A DNA stretch of 64,000 nt from an uncultured Porphyromonadaceae bacterium (GCA_947177185.1 CAMWTJ010000003.1:45169-109168), one strand, 5' to 3'. Positions 20,401-29,869 are shown, counted from the first letter of the stretch. Notes: a model not told the origin generated them from the sequence alone. A program made the numbers and translations.

Positions 20401-20560
20401 GGGCGCAGAGATGTGGCGTCCCATGGGCACCGCCGTAATAGGAGGCCTCACGTTCTCCACCATACTCACACTGCTGTTCGTACCGATGCTCTACTGCGTG
20501 TTCGCCTACAACGGCGTGCGCAATACCCGCAAAAAACTCCGCAAAGCCACCGACAAATGA
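17450..20560 (+). CDS. Efflux RND transporter permease subunit
   Basis: 1036 aa AcrB-like: RRPIMTTLCFVAVVILGLFSL, GMVVDDAIVVLENV, GGLTFSTILTLLFVPMLYC. Confidence 0.96.
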   Translation: MSLYGNAVRRPIMTTLCFVAVVILGLFSLNTLPIDLYPDVETNTLMVMTSYQGASAQDIEQNVTRPLENVLNSVNDLKHITSKSREGISVITLEFEYGKDIDVLTNDVRDKLDLVSSSLPDDVENPTIFKFSSDMIPIVMLSVRASESMPGLYKILDEAVANPLARINGVGSVSISGAPKREIHIYADPARLEAYGLTIEQIASVIAAENRNIPGGSFDIGSDTYSMRVQGEFSSSDQMAGVVVGSRNGRNVYLRDVARIDDSLEERAQQTYNDGEKGAMIIIQKQSGANSVEISNKVLEILPSIQKRLPSDVKLGIIVDTSDNIRNTIASLVETVLYALLFVVIVVFFFLGRWRATLIITITIPISLIASFIYLAVTGNSLNIVSLSALSISIGMVVDDAIVVLENVTTHIERGSDPRQAAVHGTNEVAISVVASTLTLIAVFFPLTLVTGMTGVLFRQLGWMVTIMMIISTVCALSLTPMLCSLLLRRQNTHGRLYNLLFTPVNRALDAFDRGYGRLLTWVVSHKLITAVVCLAIFFGSLGLLKNVGTEFFPTADDGRLSVSLELPIGTRVEIAQELTQKLVQEWREKYPEITVINYTTGSADSDNTFASLRDNGPHIISMNIRLSDPGDRERGITEIAAAMRADLRDYPQYKKAQVQVGGGAGMAGQATIDYEIYGYDFELTDTVAQQLKSMLESIPGTADVFISRSDYQPEYQVDFDREKLAIYGLNLQTAATYLRNRINGTIASRFREDGEEYDIMVMYDPAHRQSIDDIENILIYNSAGNAVRLKDVGTVVERATPPTIERKDRERIVTVKTTVQDVPMSRIVEQSQARIDKMDIPQGVSIQLSGSYEDQQDSFRDLLTLAVLIVILVYIVMAAQFESYTYPAIIMTSLMFAFSGVFIILWLTGHTLNVMSMIGAIMLIGIVVKNGIVLIDYITLNRERGMSIRRAVILGGESRLRPVVMTTLTTILGMVPMAVGSGQGAEMWRPMGTAVIGGLTFSTILTLLFVPMLYCVFAYNGVRNTRKKLRKATDK

Positions 20561-20850
20561 AAACCGTATTCATAGCCTTTGACCAGGCACACCGCGAAAA
20601 GATAATCGACATACTCGACCGCTCCAACTGCCGCGGCTTCACGGCATGGCACACAGTGGAAGGACGCGGCACCACCGACGGCGAACCGCACTACGGCTCG
20701 CACGCGTGGCCGTCCATGGCCTCGGCCATACTCACCGTGGTGCCCGACGAGCGCGTCGGCATGCTGCTCGGACGCCTGCGCGACCTCGACGCCGAACGCC
20801 CGAAGCTTGGCCTGCGCGCGTTCGTATGGAACGTCGAGCAATCCATCTGA
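20557..20850 (+). CDS. PG0541-type small RND-transporter-associated protein
   Basis: ATGA overlap with the RND gene; small PII-like sequence MKTVFIAFDQAHREKIIDILDRSNCRGFTAWHTVEGRG. Confidence 0.75.
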   Translation: MKTVFIAFDQAHREKIIDILDRSNCRGFTAWHTVEGRGTTDGEPHYGSHAWPSMASAILTVVPDERVGMLLGRLRDLDAERPKLGLRAFVWNVEQSI

Positions 20851-20876
20851 CACGTCACTTTTACGTGCTACAACAC

Positions 20877-20915
20877 ATCAGGCGCCTGCCCCGAGGGGGA
20901 CAGGCGCCTGATGCG
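20877..20915. terminator. Bidirectional hairpin between convergent genes
   Basis: CATCAGGCGCCTGCCCC ... GGGGACAGGCGCCTGATG inverted repeat. Confidence 0.7.
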
Positions 20916-20932
20916 TTGTCTATATCACCGTG

Positions 20933-22297
20933 TCAGACGGGAAGCAGTCCAAGTCCGGCGAGAAACACCAGCAGGATGCACACAGGAGCCACGCAGCGCA
21001 TACAGAACACCAGTGTGCCCACAAGCGCACGACCGCGGCGCGTGGCGGGAGCAAGCTCGCTGCGCATCACCTTGCGGTCCAGCACCCATCCGGCATACAC
21101 GCTTATGATCATGCCTCCAACCGGCAGCAGCACATTGCTCGATACGTAGTCAAACAGCTCAAACAGTGTCATACCGAACATGCGCACACCGTTCAGACAG
21201 CCGAACGACAGCGCACACAGCGTACCGAGCAGCATGGCCACCCCGATATTGATGCGTGTGGCACGGCGGCGGCTCATGTGCATGTCGTCGCACAGCCATG
21301 CTATGGTGATTTCGCTCATCGAAACCGTGCTGGTAAGCGACGCCGTAAACAACAGCACAAAAAACAGCGCGCTCCACACAGCCCCGCCGGCCATCTCGGC
21401 GAATATCGCCGGGAGCACCTCAAACACCAGACGCGGGCCGGCCGCCGGCTCCTGGCCGAAGGTGAACACGGCCGGAAATATAATCACTCCCGCCACTATG
21501 GCGACGAAGCTGTCGAGCGACGCCGTCAGAAACGCAGTCTTCACAAGAGGCGTCCGGCGCGAGAAATAGCTCGAATACGTAATAAGGCATCCCAGCCCCA
21601 GACTGAGCGAGAAAAAGGCCTGCCCCATGGCACTCAGCACCACCGACGGCGTAATCTGCGAGAAATCCGGGCGGAACAGAAATCCGAGGCCCTCCGCGGC
21701 TCCGGGCATGCAGAGCGAGTGCACACAAAAAGCAAACAGTATGACAAACAGCAGCGGCATCAGCACATTGCTGACCCTCTCTATGCCCTTTTCGACTCCG
21801 CGCGCAAGGATAGCGTAGTTGCACAGCAGAAACAGCACGGTCCACATGGCCGGACGCACATTGCCGGCAGCAAACTCGTCGAACTGCGAGTGCAGTGACT
21901 CTGCATCGGCATGCATGCCGCCGAAACCGGCCACCGAGCGCCATATGTATTCCATGGTCCAGCCGGCCACCACCGAGTAGAAACTCAGAATCAGCACCGA
22001 CGACAGTATGCCTATGTAGCCCACTACGCCCCAGCCTGTGCCGGGCGACAGACGCCGGAAAGCTCCGCGCACATTGGCTCCCGTATGGCGGCCTATTACA
22101 AACTCGGCACACATCACCGGCACACCTATCACAAACACAAAAAGCAGATTGAGCAGCATGAACGCCGCGCCGCCATTGGCCCCGGCCTCATACGGAAAAC
22201 GCCATATATTGCCCAGTCCTACGGCTGAGCCCACCGTGACGGCCACCACGCCGAGGCGCGTGGCAAACTGGGCTCTGTTTTTATTATCCTCACTCAT
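20933..22297 (-). CDS. Sodium-dependent (neurotransmitter:sodium symporter family) transporter
   Basis: FATRLGVVAVTVGSAVGLGNIWRFPYEAGANGGAAF signature. Confidence 0.94.
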   Translation of the reverse strand: MSEDNKNRAQFATRLGVVAVTVGSAVGLGNIWRFPYEAGANGGAAFMLLNLLFVFVIGVPVMCAEFVIGRHTGANVRGAFRRLSPGTGWGVVGYIGILSSVLILSFYSVVAGWTMEYIWRSVAGFGGMHADAESLHSQFDEFAAGNVRPAMWTVLFLLCNYAILARGVEKGIERVSNVLMPLLFVILFAFCVHSLCMPGAAEGLGFLFRPDFSQITPSVVLSAMGQAFFSLSLGLGCLITYSSYFSRRTPLVKTAFLTASLDSFVAIVAGVIIFPAVFTFGQEPAAGPRLVFEVLPAIFAEMAGGAVWSALFFVLLFTASLTSTVSMSEITIAWLCDDMHMSRRRATRINIGVAMLLGTLCALSFGCLNGVRMFGMTLFELFDYVSSNVLLPVGGMIISVYAGWVLDRKVMRSELAPATRRGRALVGTLVFCMRCVAPVCILLVFLAGLGLLPV

Positions 22298-23441
22298 CGG
22301 GAAATTCGGTCATTTTGCGCAAAGCATCGGCGTCGGCCCGATGCTCGTCAGGGCTTTCTCCGTCCTCGCGGTTGCTTATATAACGGTTGTAGTACGACAG
22401 CAGCAGTGTGGTGAGCGGGAGCGCTATAATCAGTCCCACAAATCCCAGCAGCGTGCCCCACACCGACAGCGACAGCAATATGATGGCTGGGTTCAGCCCC
22501 ATGGCGCTGCCCATGATTTTAGGTGTAAGAATCAGGTCCTGGATGCATTGCACCACTACGTAGACCAGAATACAGGCGCCCCATATGCTCCAGAACTCCA
22601 CGTGGGTGTCGAGCGAATACACCACACACAGCAGCGTAGTGGGCACAATGGATATCAGCTGCAGATAAGGCACCATGTTCAGAAGCCCGATAAACATGCC
22701 GAGCACAATGGCCATCGGAAGGCCCACTATCATAAAGCCGATGCTGAACAGCACGCCCACGCACAGCGCCACAAGGGCCTGTCCGCGGAAATAGTGGTTC
22801 ATGCTGCTTTTTATATCGCTGCCTATCGCAAACACGGCCGGGCGGTGTTTCGGGGGCACCAGATGCCGGAATCCTTTGAGCAGACGTTCGTAATCGAGCA
22901 TTATGAACACTACGTACAGCACCACCATGAACCAGTTGAACACAGCCAGCACCATGTTGAACCCGCCGGCGAGTATGCCCGACACACTGTCGAGCAGCTC
23001 CCTCCAGTCCTGGCGCGTGAGTTTCGAGGCTATCTGCTGGAAATCTATCTCCGTGCGCAGAAAGTCGTGCACACTCTGCGGTATGAAAGGAATCGACGCC
23101 GACTGCGAGCCGTAACGGCTTATCAGCACCGCAAACTGCCGCGCCTCGTCCATTATGCCCGGCACAATCAATATGCCGGCCACTGTGAGCAGAAGCAGCA
23201 GTTCGAAAAGAGTCATGAATATAGGCACCAGGCGCCGGCGCATGCCCAGCAGGCGGCAGTTGTACTGCACGAAAGGCTCAAGCAGATAGGCTATAAGCCA
23301 AGCCACAAGAAACGGCAGCAGCACATGGCGGAGAGCATCCACGAGCCATAAGGCGGCCAATACGCCGAGTGCGGTGATTACCAAACGCACCACGCGGTCG
23401 AATGTGTACGGGCGTGAATCGGCGGACTGATTAGAATACAT
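22290..23441 (-). CDS. AI-2E family transporter
   Basis: PerM/AI-2E-like TM pattern and C-terminal motif (GLNPAIILLSLSVWGTLLGFVGLIIALPLTTLL). Confidence 0.9.
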   Translation of the reverse strand: MYSNQSADSRPYTFDRVVRLVITALGVLAALWLVDALRHVLLPFLVAWLIAYLLEPFVQYNCRLLGMRRRLVPIFMTLFELLLLLTVAGILIVPGIMDEARQFAVLISRYGSQSASIPFIPQSVHDFLRTEIDFQQIASKLTRQDWRELLDSVSGILAGGFNMVLAVFNWFMVVLYVVFIMLDYERLLKGFRHLVPPKHRPAVFAIGSDIKSSMNHYFRGQALVALCVGVLFSIGFMIVGLPMAIVLGMFIGLLNMVPYLQLISIVPTTLLCVVYSLDTHVEFWSIWGACILVYVVVQCIQDLILTPKIMGSAMGLNPAIILLSLSVWGTLLGFVGLIIALPLTTLLLSYYNRYISNREDGESPDEHRADADALRKMTEFPDE

Positions 23442-23481
23442 TTTACGGTATCGGTATGAAAATTGTTATGAAATAGTGGAA

Positions 23482-23509
23482 CAAAGTTAGCATATTTTCA
23501 TTAAATTTG
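23482..23509. promoter_or_regulatory. Back-to-back divergent -7 elements
   Basis: Minus TAACTTTG (CAAAGTTA at 23482-23489) and plus TAAATTTG at 23502-23509. Confidence 0.55.
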
Positions 23510-23547
23510 CACTTTAAAGAGATAATAAACCAAGAAATTCATACGAA

Positions 23548-24960
23548 ATGAAAGAAAAGACCCAACAATTGCTCAACGATAAAGCCTGGGCACGCTGGAT
23601 GGCGCTGATTCTGATAGCGTCAATGATGTTTTTTGCGTACATGTTTGTCGACGTAATGTCGCCGCTCAAGTCGCTTCTTGAAGAGAAACTGCACTGGGAC
23701 AGCGCGGCTTTCGGAACCTATGCCGCCTCGGAATACTTTCTCAACGTATTCTTCTTTTTCCTTATCTTCGCCGGCATAATACTTGACAAAACTGGCATAC
23801 GCTTCACCGGCCTGCTTTCGGCTTCGCTCATGGTGATAGGCGCAGCCATCAAACTCGTGGGCATCAGCGACTGGTTCGCCACCACCGGCATGTGCCAGTG
23901 GCTTGACTCCTGGTGGGTATCTTTTCCCGGCAGCGCCAAAATGGCGTCGCTCGGATTCATGATATTCGGATGCGGATGCGAAATGGCCGGCACCACTGTG
24001 TCTAAAGCCATAGCCAAATGGTTCGAAGGCAAGGAAATGGCACTGGCCATGGGCGTAGAGATGTCGATAGCCCGCCTGGGCGTATTCGCCACCATGTGGA
24101 TTTCGCCTCTCATCTCCAATAAATTCGACCAGTCGGTGCTCGCTCCCCTTGCTTTCTGCACACTGCTCCTCATCATCGGCCTGCTGTGCTACATAGTGTT
24201 CTCTGTGATGGACACACGCCTCGACCGCGAGCTCGTGGCCGCCGGCAAGCGCGGAGAAGAAGGCGCGTCGGACGAGGAATTCCACATCTCCGACCTTGGC
24301 AAAATACTTTCGAGCAAGATGTTCTGGCTCGTGGCCATGCTCTGCGTGCTCTACTACAGCGGCATATTCCCCTTCCAGCGCTATGCGCCCAACTACGTGC
24401 AGGAAACACTCGGCGTAAGCGCCGAAACGGCCGCGCGCCTCTTCAGCGTGTTCCCCATCCTTGCCATGGTGCTCACGCCCTTCCTCGGCGCGTTCCTCGA
24501 CTATCGCGGCAAGGGTGCCACGATGCTTATCGTCGGTGCTGTAATCATGACGTGCTGCCACCTCGGCTTCGCCTTCCTGCTGCCCGCCGTGCCTGAGGTA
24601 TGGCTGGCCGTGACCCTCATACTCGTGCTCGGCGTGTCGTTCTCGCTCGTGCCGGCCGCACTCTGGCCATCGGTGCCCAAAATCATCGATGCCAATATCC
24701 TCGGTTCTGCCTACTGCCTCATATTCTGGATTCAAAACATAGGCCTGTGCCTGGTGCCCCTGCTCATCGGCGAAACCCTCGACGCTACCGGCGGCTACCG
24801 CGTGCCGATGCTTATATTCGCATCGTTCGGCGTGCTCGCTATTCTGTTCGGCATATGGCTCAAGGTGCTCAACAGCCGCCACGACTACGGACTTGAGGCC
24901 CCCAACGTAAGAAACAGCGAGCAGACCCTCGCCGCAGAGGCTGCATCCGCAGAAGAATAA
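23548..24960 (+). CDS. MFS transporter
   Basis: 12-TM-like protein with MFS motifs (YMFVDVMSPLKSLLEEKL, NFV/GAFLDYRGKG). Confidence 0.9.
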   Translation: MKEKTQQLLNDKAWARWMALILIASMMFFAYMFVDVMSPLKSLLEEKLHWDSAAFGTYAASEYFLNVFFFFLIFAGIILDKTGIRFTGLLSASLMVIGAAIKLVGISDWFATTGMCQWLDSWWVSFPGSAKMASLGFMIFGCGCEMAGTTVSKAIAKWFEGKEMALAMGVEMSIARLGVFATMWISPLISNKFDQSVLAPLAFCTLLLIIGLLCYIVFSVMDTRLDRELVAAGKRGEEGASDEEFHISDLGKILSSKMFWLVAMLCVLYYSGIFPFQRYAPNYVQETLGVSAETAARLFSVFPILAMVLTPFLGAFLDYRGKGATMLIVGAVIMTCCHLGFAFLLPAVPEVWLAVTLILVLGVSFSLVPAALWPSVPKIIDANILGSAYCLIFWIQNIGLCLVPLLIGETLDATGGYRVPMLIFASFGVLAILFGIWLKVLNSRHDYGLEAPNVRNSEQTLAAEAASAEE

Positions 24961-24981
24961 ATCCTTAAACTCTCTACCGCT

Positions 24982-26415
24982 ATGAACAAACTCTTTTCAC
25001 GAATTTCGCTTTTCGCCGCCATATTGGCACTGGCCGCGTGCGGCAACAAAAGCAACGACATCCTGTCGACTATTCCCGCCGATGCCGAGATAATAGTGCG
25101 CGTGGACGCCGAGAAGATTCTCGAATCGGCAGGATGCACCATCGACGACGGACAGTGGACTCCCGGGGCAGGCGTTGAACGCATGCGCGACGCGCTCACA
25201 AGCGGCATGCGCGACGATATCGACAACCTGCTGGCCGCCATGCCGGCCGTGAATGCCCAAAACATATATTTCCACACCTACAAGAGCCGCCCCTGCGTGA
25301 CTGTGGGCGTGAAACACCCCGGCATCATGGCCGACGCGCTCGAAAAAGAGTTCGGAAAACCTGAAACGAAGGACGGGTTCCAATCTTACGGCCACGGGAT
25401 ACTCCTGCGCGACGACATGCTGTGGATCACCAACGACTCCCACGCACTCGCCGAGTCGCTCGACGCCGCGAAAAAATCCGCGGCCTCGTCCGACAAAATA
25501 TTCGACAAGGCGTTCGGCTCACGCAGCGACGACGCCCTTACCGTGGTCTGCAACTACGCCACTCTACTGCGCGCCAACCCCTATGTGGCTTATAGCGGCG
25601 TAATCGGCATGATGAGCGATAAGTACATAGCCTACGGCATGAAATTCAAAGGCAGCAGCGCTATTATCGACGGCGGCGTGTATTCGGCCGACGGCGAAAT
25701 ATTCAAAGCCGGAGGACTTGTGGCTCCCGTCGACGACACCTTCACGAAGCTGCTCCCGGCCAACACTCTGCTGGCCTTCGCCTTCGGACGTCCCGACGAG
25801 GAAATCACCGACCAGATCATTGACCAAATGGGAGCCCGCGTCAAATCGGAGGTAAAACCGTTCGTCGACGCGCTCGACGGCACGTTCGCACTCGCAGTGG
25901 CTCCACCCGCAGATTTTCCCAATCTTCTGAAACTCTCGGAGTGGACATTCACCATGGCCGTGCAATACAAAAAGGACAAAGCAGACGAAATCATAGCCTT
26001 TGCAGAAAGTTTTAAAGACCAGGGCGCAAACGTGTCGGAACTCTCCGACCAGGTACTCATCAGCGTGCCCGGCGGAATTGGCTATCTCAACCCCGCCAAT
26101 TTCTATTTAGGTTATTTCAACGGCATGCTCGTGGCATCCACAAGACGCATCTCTGCCGACAACGGCAATGATTTCAAGCGCTATTTCAACGGCTATTATT
26201 CGGCGGCGTTTCTCGACATGCCGGCCAACGGAGATATCGTAAAGGGACTCCACCTGCCTTTCGGCCTTAAGAGCACCATGAAATGCGATGACGAAAACTA
26301 CGTGTCTGAAATCACTCTCGACGGCAGCAAATCGCCCTTTATAGAGTCGATAATCAATGCCGCCACCGACCGTGCCATGCAGCGCGAGGTGGCCGAAGCC
26401 CTTTCAAAGCTCTGA
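24982..26415 (+). CDS. DUF4836 family lipoprotein
   Basis: Lipobox LAACGNKSNDILSTIPADAEIIVRVDAEKILESAGC, typical of DUF4836. Confidence 0.8.
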   Translation: MNKLFSRISLFAAILALAACGNKSNDILSTIPADAEIIVRVDAEKILESAGCTIDDGQWTPGAGVERMRDALTSGMRDDIDNLLAAMPAVNAQNIYFHTYKSRPCVTVGVKHPGIMADALEKEFGKPETKDGFQSYGHGILLRDDMLWITNDSHALAESLDAAKKSAASSDKIFDKAFGSRSDDALTVVCNYATLLRANPYVAYSGVIGMMSDKYIAYGMKFKGSSAIIDGGVYSADGEIFKAGGLVAPVDDTFTKLLPANTLLAFAFGRPDEEITDQIIDQMGARVKSEVKPFVDALDGTFALAVAPPADFPNLLKLSEWTFTMAVQYKKDKADEIIAFAESFKDQGANVSELSDQVLISVPGGIGYLNPANFYLGYFNGMLVASTRRISADNGNDFKRYFNGYYSAAFLDMPANGDIVKGLHLPFGLKSTMKCDDENYVSEITLDGSKSPFIESIINAATDRAMQREVAEALSKL

Positions 26416-27071
26416 TGATTCAGACCATCTATCTGCGGGACGTGCTGCCCGAAGTGTTCGCCGACGATACCCGGGCGCCGCGGCCATCCGACGTATGGCT
26501 GCAGAGCGGACTGCGACTCGAGCGCGGCCGCCGCTACCTCGTGGAGGCCGAAAGCGGCACCGGCAAATCGTCGCTGTGCAGCTTCATATACGGCAACCGG
26601 CACGACTACCGCGGACAGATACTCTTCGACACGACCGACACGCGCACGCTCGACACCACAGCCTGGTGCGGGCTGCGCTGTCGGGCGCTCGCTCTGCTGC
26701 CGCAGGAAATGCGCCTGTTTGCCGAACTTACAGTAGCCGAAAATATCGCCCTCAAAAACGGCCTCACTGATTTCCGCTCCGAACAGGAGATACGCCGCAT
26801 GCTTGAAGAACTCGAGGTGGACCACAAATACTGCCAGCGTGCAGGACTGCTCAGCATCGGGCAGCAGCAGCGTGTGGCGCTGGTGCGCGCGCTGTGCCAG
26901 CCGTTCGACTTTCTGCTGCTCGACGAGCCCGTGAGCCATCTCGACGAACGCAACAACCGCGCCGCGGCAGCCATGGTGCAGCGCGAGGCCGACGCGCAGG
27001 GTGCGGCCATAGTGGCCACATCAGTAGGAAACCATCTCGCACTCACCGACTACACCACGCTGCACCTATGA
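26415..27071 (+). CDS. ABC transporter ATP-binding protein
   Basis: Walker A ESGTGKSS, Q-loop LLPQE, signature LSIGQQQR, Walker B FLLLDEP; TGATG overlap with DUF4836. Confidence 0.88.
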   Translation: MIQTIYLRDVLPEVFADDTRAPRPSDVWLQSGLRLERGRRYLVEAESGTGKSSLCSFIYGNRHDYRGQILFDTTDTRTLDTTAWCGLRCRALALLPQEMRLFAELTVAENIALKNGLTDFRSEQEIRRMLEELEVDHKYCQRAGLLSIGQQQRVALVRALCQPFDFLLLDEPVSHLDERNNRAAAAMVQREADAQGAAIVATSVGNHLALTDYTTLHL

Positions 27072-28267
27072 AATCGTACACCAACACACTGGTAAGGCGG
27101 CTCATGCGGCACAACGTCAGCACGCCGCAGATTGCCGGCTATGCGCTGGCCTCGCTGGTGGGGCTCGCCATAGTGCTGGCGGCCATGCAGTTCTACCGCG
27201 ATGCCTCTGGACTGTTTGCCGGGGGCGACAGCGGAATCCTGCGCCACGACTACCTCGTGCTGTCGAAACAGGTAGCCATCGGTTCGGGAGCCACCGCGTT
27301 CACCGCCGACGAGATTGCCGACCTTGAATCGCAGCCGTGGGCCGAAGCCGCCGGCGCGTTCACGGCATCACGCTTCAAAGCGTCGCTCGGGGTGGATTTC
27401 GCAGGCCGGGGCATGTCGACCGAAACTTTTTTCGAGAGCATACCCGACGAATTCTTCGACAGCCTGCCGTCCGACTGGTCGTTCGACCCCTCCGAGGGCG
27501 AAATGGCCGATGTGCCCATAGTGGTGTCGCGCGACTATCTCGCGCTGTACAATTTCGGTTTCGCCGCCACCCGTGGACTGCCCACACTGCGCGAAGGCGA
27601 GATAGGCATGATACCGCTGCGGCTGTATCTGCGCGGCTCCGACGGCTCCACACTCCGCATGCGCGCCCACATAGCAGGTTTCTCATCGCGCATCAATACC
27701 ATTGCGGTCCCGCAGCAGTTCATGGACTGGGCCAACGCGCGCCTTGCACCGGGCAGCGCGGCCGCTGGCCCGTCAAGACTCGTAGTCAAGACCAACACCC
27801 CCGGCGACCCCGCCATTGCCGCCTACATGCGACGCCACTCGCTCGACATAGCCGGCGACAAAATAGACAACGGCACCGCTGCCTATTTCCTGCGCGTGGC
27901 CACGGGGGCAGTAGCCGCCATAGGCGCCATTATCTCCGCGCTCGCATTTTTTGTGCTGATGCTTAGCATCTTCCTGCTGCTTCAGAAAAACCGCGACAAG
28001 CTCCACCAACTGATGCTTCTCGGCTATTCGCCCTCTCAGGCGGCCCGCCCATACGTCATGCTCATAGCGGCCGTCAACACCGCTGTGCTCATCGCAGCCA
28101 TTATCGCAGTGGCCGCGGCGCAGCTGCTTTGGAAGCCGATGCTTGAGGCCGTAGGCGCTCCGACAGCCTCGCTGTGGCCCACCGTGTGCGCCGGCGTCGC
28201 ACTTATGGCAGCCGTCAGTGCCATCAATATCGCATGCGTGCGCCGAATCATTAACAAAGACTTCTGA
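27068..28267 (+). CDS. FtsX-like ABC transporter permease
   Basis: ATGA overlap with the ATPase; N-terminal TM, ~220-aa extracytoplasmic domain, C-terminal TM cluster. Confidence 0.75.
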   Translation: MKSYTNTLVRRLMRHNVSTPQIAGYALASLVGLAIVLAAMQFYRDASGLFAGGDSGILRHDYLVLSKQVAIGSGATAFTADEIADLESQPWAEAAGAFTASRFKASLGVDFAGRGMSTETFFESIPDEFFDSLPSDWSFDPSEGEMADVPIVVSRDYLALYNFGFAATRGLPTLREGEIGMIPLRLYLRGSDGSTLRMRAHIAGFSSRINTIAVPQQFMDWANARLAPGSAAAGPSRLVVKTNTPGDPAIAAYMRRHSLDIAGDKIDNGTAAYFLRVATGAVAAIGAIISALAFFVLMLSIFLLLQKNRDKLHQLMLLGYSPSQAARPYVMLIAAVNTAVLIAAIIAVAAAQLLWKPMLEAVGAPTASLWPTVCAGVALMAAVSAINIACVRRIINKDF

Positions 28268-28271
28268 ACGG

Positions 28272-29543
28272 ATGGTCGGCCTGATCGACTGCAACAATTT
28301 TTTTGTATCGTGCGAGCGGGTCTACTCTCCGCGGCTGCGCGCTCCCAGGCCGGTGGTGGTGCTGAGCAACAACGACGGATGCGCCGTGGCCATCAGCAAC
28401 GAAGCCAAGGCCCTGGGCATCAAGCGAGGCGACCCATTTTTCAAAATCGAGCATCTGTGCCGGCGCCACAATGTGGCGGTGGTGTCAGGCAACCACCGCA
28501 TGTACGGCGACCTGTCGGCTCGCGTTATGGCCACCATCGGAGAACTTGTGCCGGAAATAAGCATATACTCCATCGACGAGTGTTTCATCGACCTCGGTGC
28601 CCGGAGTGACAGCGCGCAACTCGAAAAGCTCGGCCGCGACATAGTGTGCCGTGTGCGCCGCAACACCGGCATCCCCTCCTCGCTGGGCATAGCTCCTACA
28701 ATGACTTTGGCAAAGGTGGCCGCGCGTTTTGCCAAAAAGTATGCCGGCTATCGCTCCGTGTGCATTATCGACTCTGAGGAAAAGCGGCGCAAAGCCTTGT
28801 CGCTCACCGCGCTTTCTGACATATGGGGCATCGGCCGACGCTTGTCGCGAAGGCTTGTTCCGATGGGCTACAACAATGCGCTCCAGTTTGCCGACATAGC
28901 ATCTGAAGAGGTCGGACGCACGTTCAACATCAACCTTGAGCGCACACACTCGGAGCTCAACGGAATCCCGTCCATCAGCATCGACAGCGAAAACGAACCA
29001 CGGCGCAAGCAGATGTGCTCCACCAGAAGTTTCGGCCACTCCGTGACGGATTTCGCCACCTTGGAATCGGCCATGGCAGCCTTCGCATGCATAATAGGCC
29101 GCAAACTACGCGAACAGGGCAGCTGCGCTGTGGTGCTCGGCGCCTTCATACAGACCAACAGCTTCCGCGACGACGAGCCACAATACTCCAATTCATGCCA
29201 AATAAGGCTTGAAGAACCCACATCCGACACCATGCGCCTGACCGCCGCGGCACAGGCCTGCCTGCGGCAGATTTTCCGCCGCGGCTATGCCTACAAACGC
29301 GCAGGTATCCACGTGCACGAGATTGTGTCGGAAGAGGCAGTGCAGGGTTCGCTTTTCATCACACAGGACGAACGCGCACGCCGACAGCGCATCATGAGCG
29401 TAATAGACGAGATAAACCGTCGCAGCCGCAGTCACGACAAGGTATATGTAGGCTCGTACGCTCCCCTGTCGGGGCTCGTGCGCCGCGAGCGCGACAACCG
29501 CTCGCTCACTCCTCCCGATATCGACATCATCAGGCCGTTCTGA
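28272..29543 (+). CDS. Y-family DNA polymerase (UmuC-like)
   Basis: MVGLIDCNNFFVSCERVYSPRL, VVVLSNNDGCAVAISNEAKALG, YSIDECFIDL. Confidence 0.94.
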   Translation: MVGLIDCNNFFVSCERVYSPRLRAPRPVVVLSNNDGCAVAISNEAKALGIKRGDPFFKIEHLCRRHNVAVVSGNHRMYGDLSARVMATIGELVPEISIYSIDECFIDLGARSDSAQLEKLGRDIVCRVRRNTGIPSSLGIAPTMTLAKVAARFAKKYAGYRSVCIIDSEEKRRKALSLTALSDIWGIGRRLSRRLVPMGYNNALQFADIASEEVGRTFNINLERTHSELNGIPSISIDSENEPRRKQMCSTRSFGHSVTDFATLESAMAAFACIIGRKLREQGSCAVVLGAFIQTNSFRDDEPQYSNSCQIRLEEPTSDTMRLTAAAQACLRQIFRRGYAYKRAGIHVHEIVSEEAVQGSLFITQDERARRQRIMSVIDEINRRSRSHDKVYVGSYAPLSGLVRRERDNRSLTPPDIDIIRPF

Positions 29544-29831
29544 GCCGTGCTGCCGTGGCGGTAGGTAGTGTCAAAAATCGTAAGTCGGGCTGTTGCTGAC
29601 ATTTTTTAACACGCAAAGCCAAAAAATCGTAATAATTCCATGTTATACAACATGATTATACAAAATAACCCCGCAACACGTGGCATTTTTATCTTACAAA
29701 TAGACACAAATAGGCGCCGATAATTGCTGTTTTACAAATTTATCGCCTGCAAGGGCGCGAAAATGAAAATATGTAAGCCGCTGAGGCTCTACAGCGTGCG
29801 TCAATATGCCGCATCTATTTATTTACGCGAG

Positions 29832-29863
29832 TTTGCACGGTATGAAAATTATTATTACCTTTG
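29832..29863 (+). promoter_or_regulatory. Bacteroidetes-type promoter (TTTG-N20-TACCTTTG)
   Basis: TTTG 29832-29835, 20-bp spacer, TACCTTTG 29856-29863; no normal-length ORF downstream on this strand. Confidence 0.7.
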
Positions 29864-29869
29864 CAGTGG

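Noticed and set aside
28272-29543. Possible mobile-element or plasmid-type umuDC operon
   Set aside because: No umuD or other mobile genes next to it; it follows the ABC permease by 4 nt in a normal chromosomal setting.
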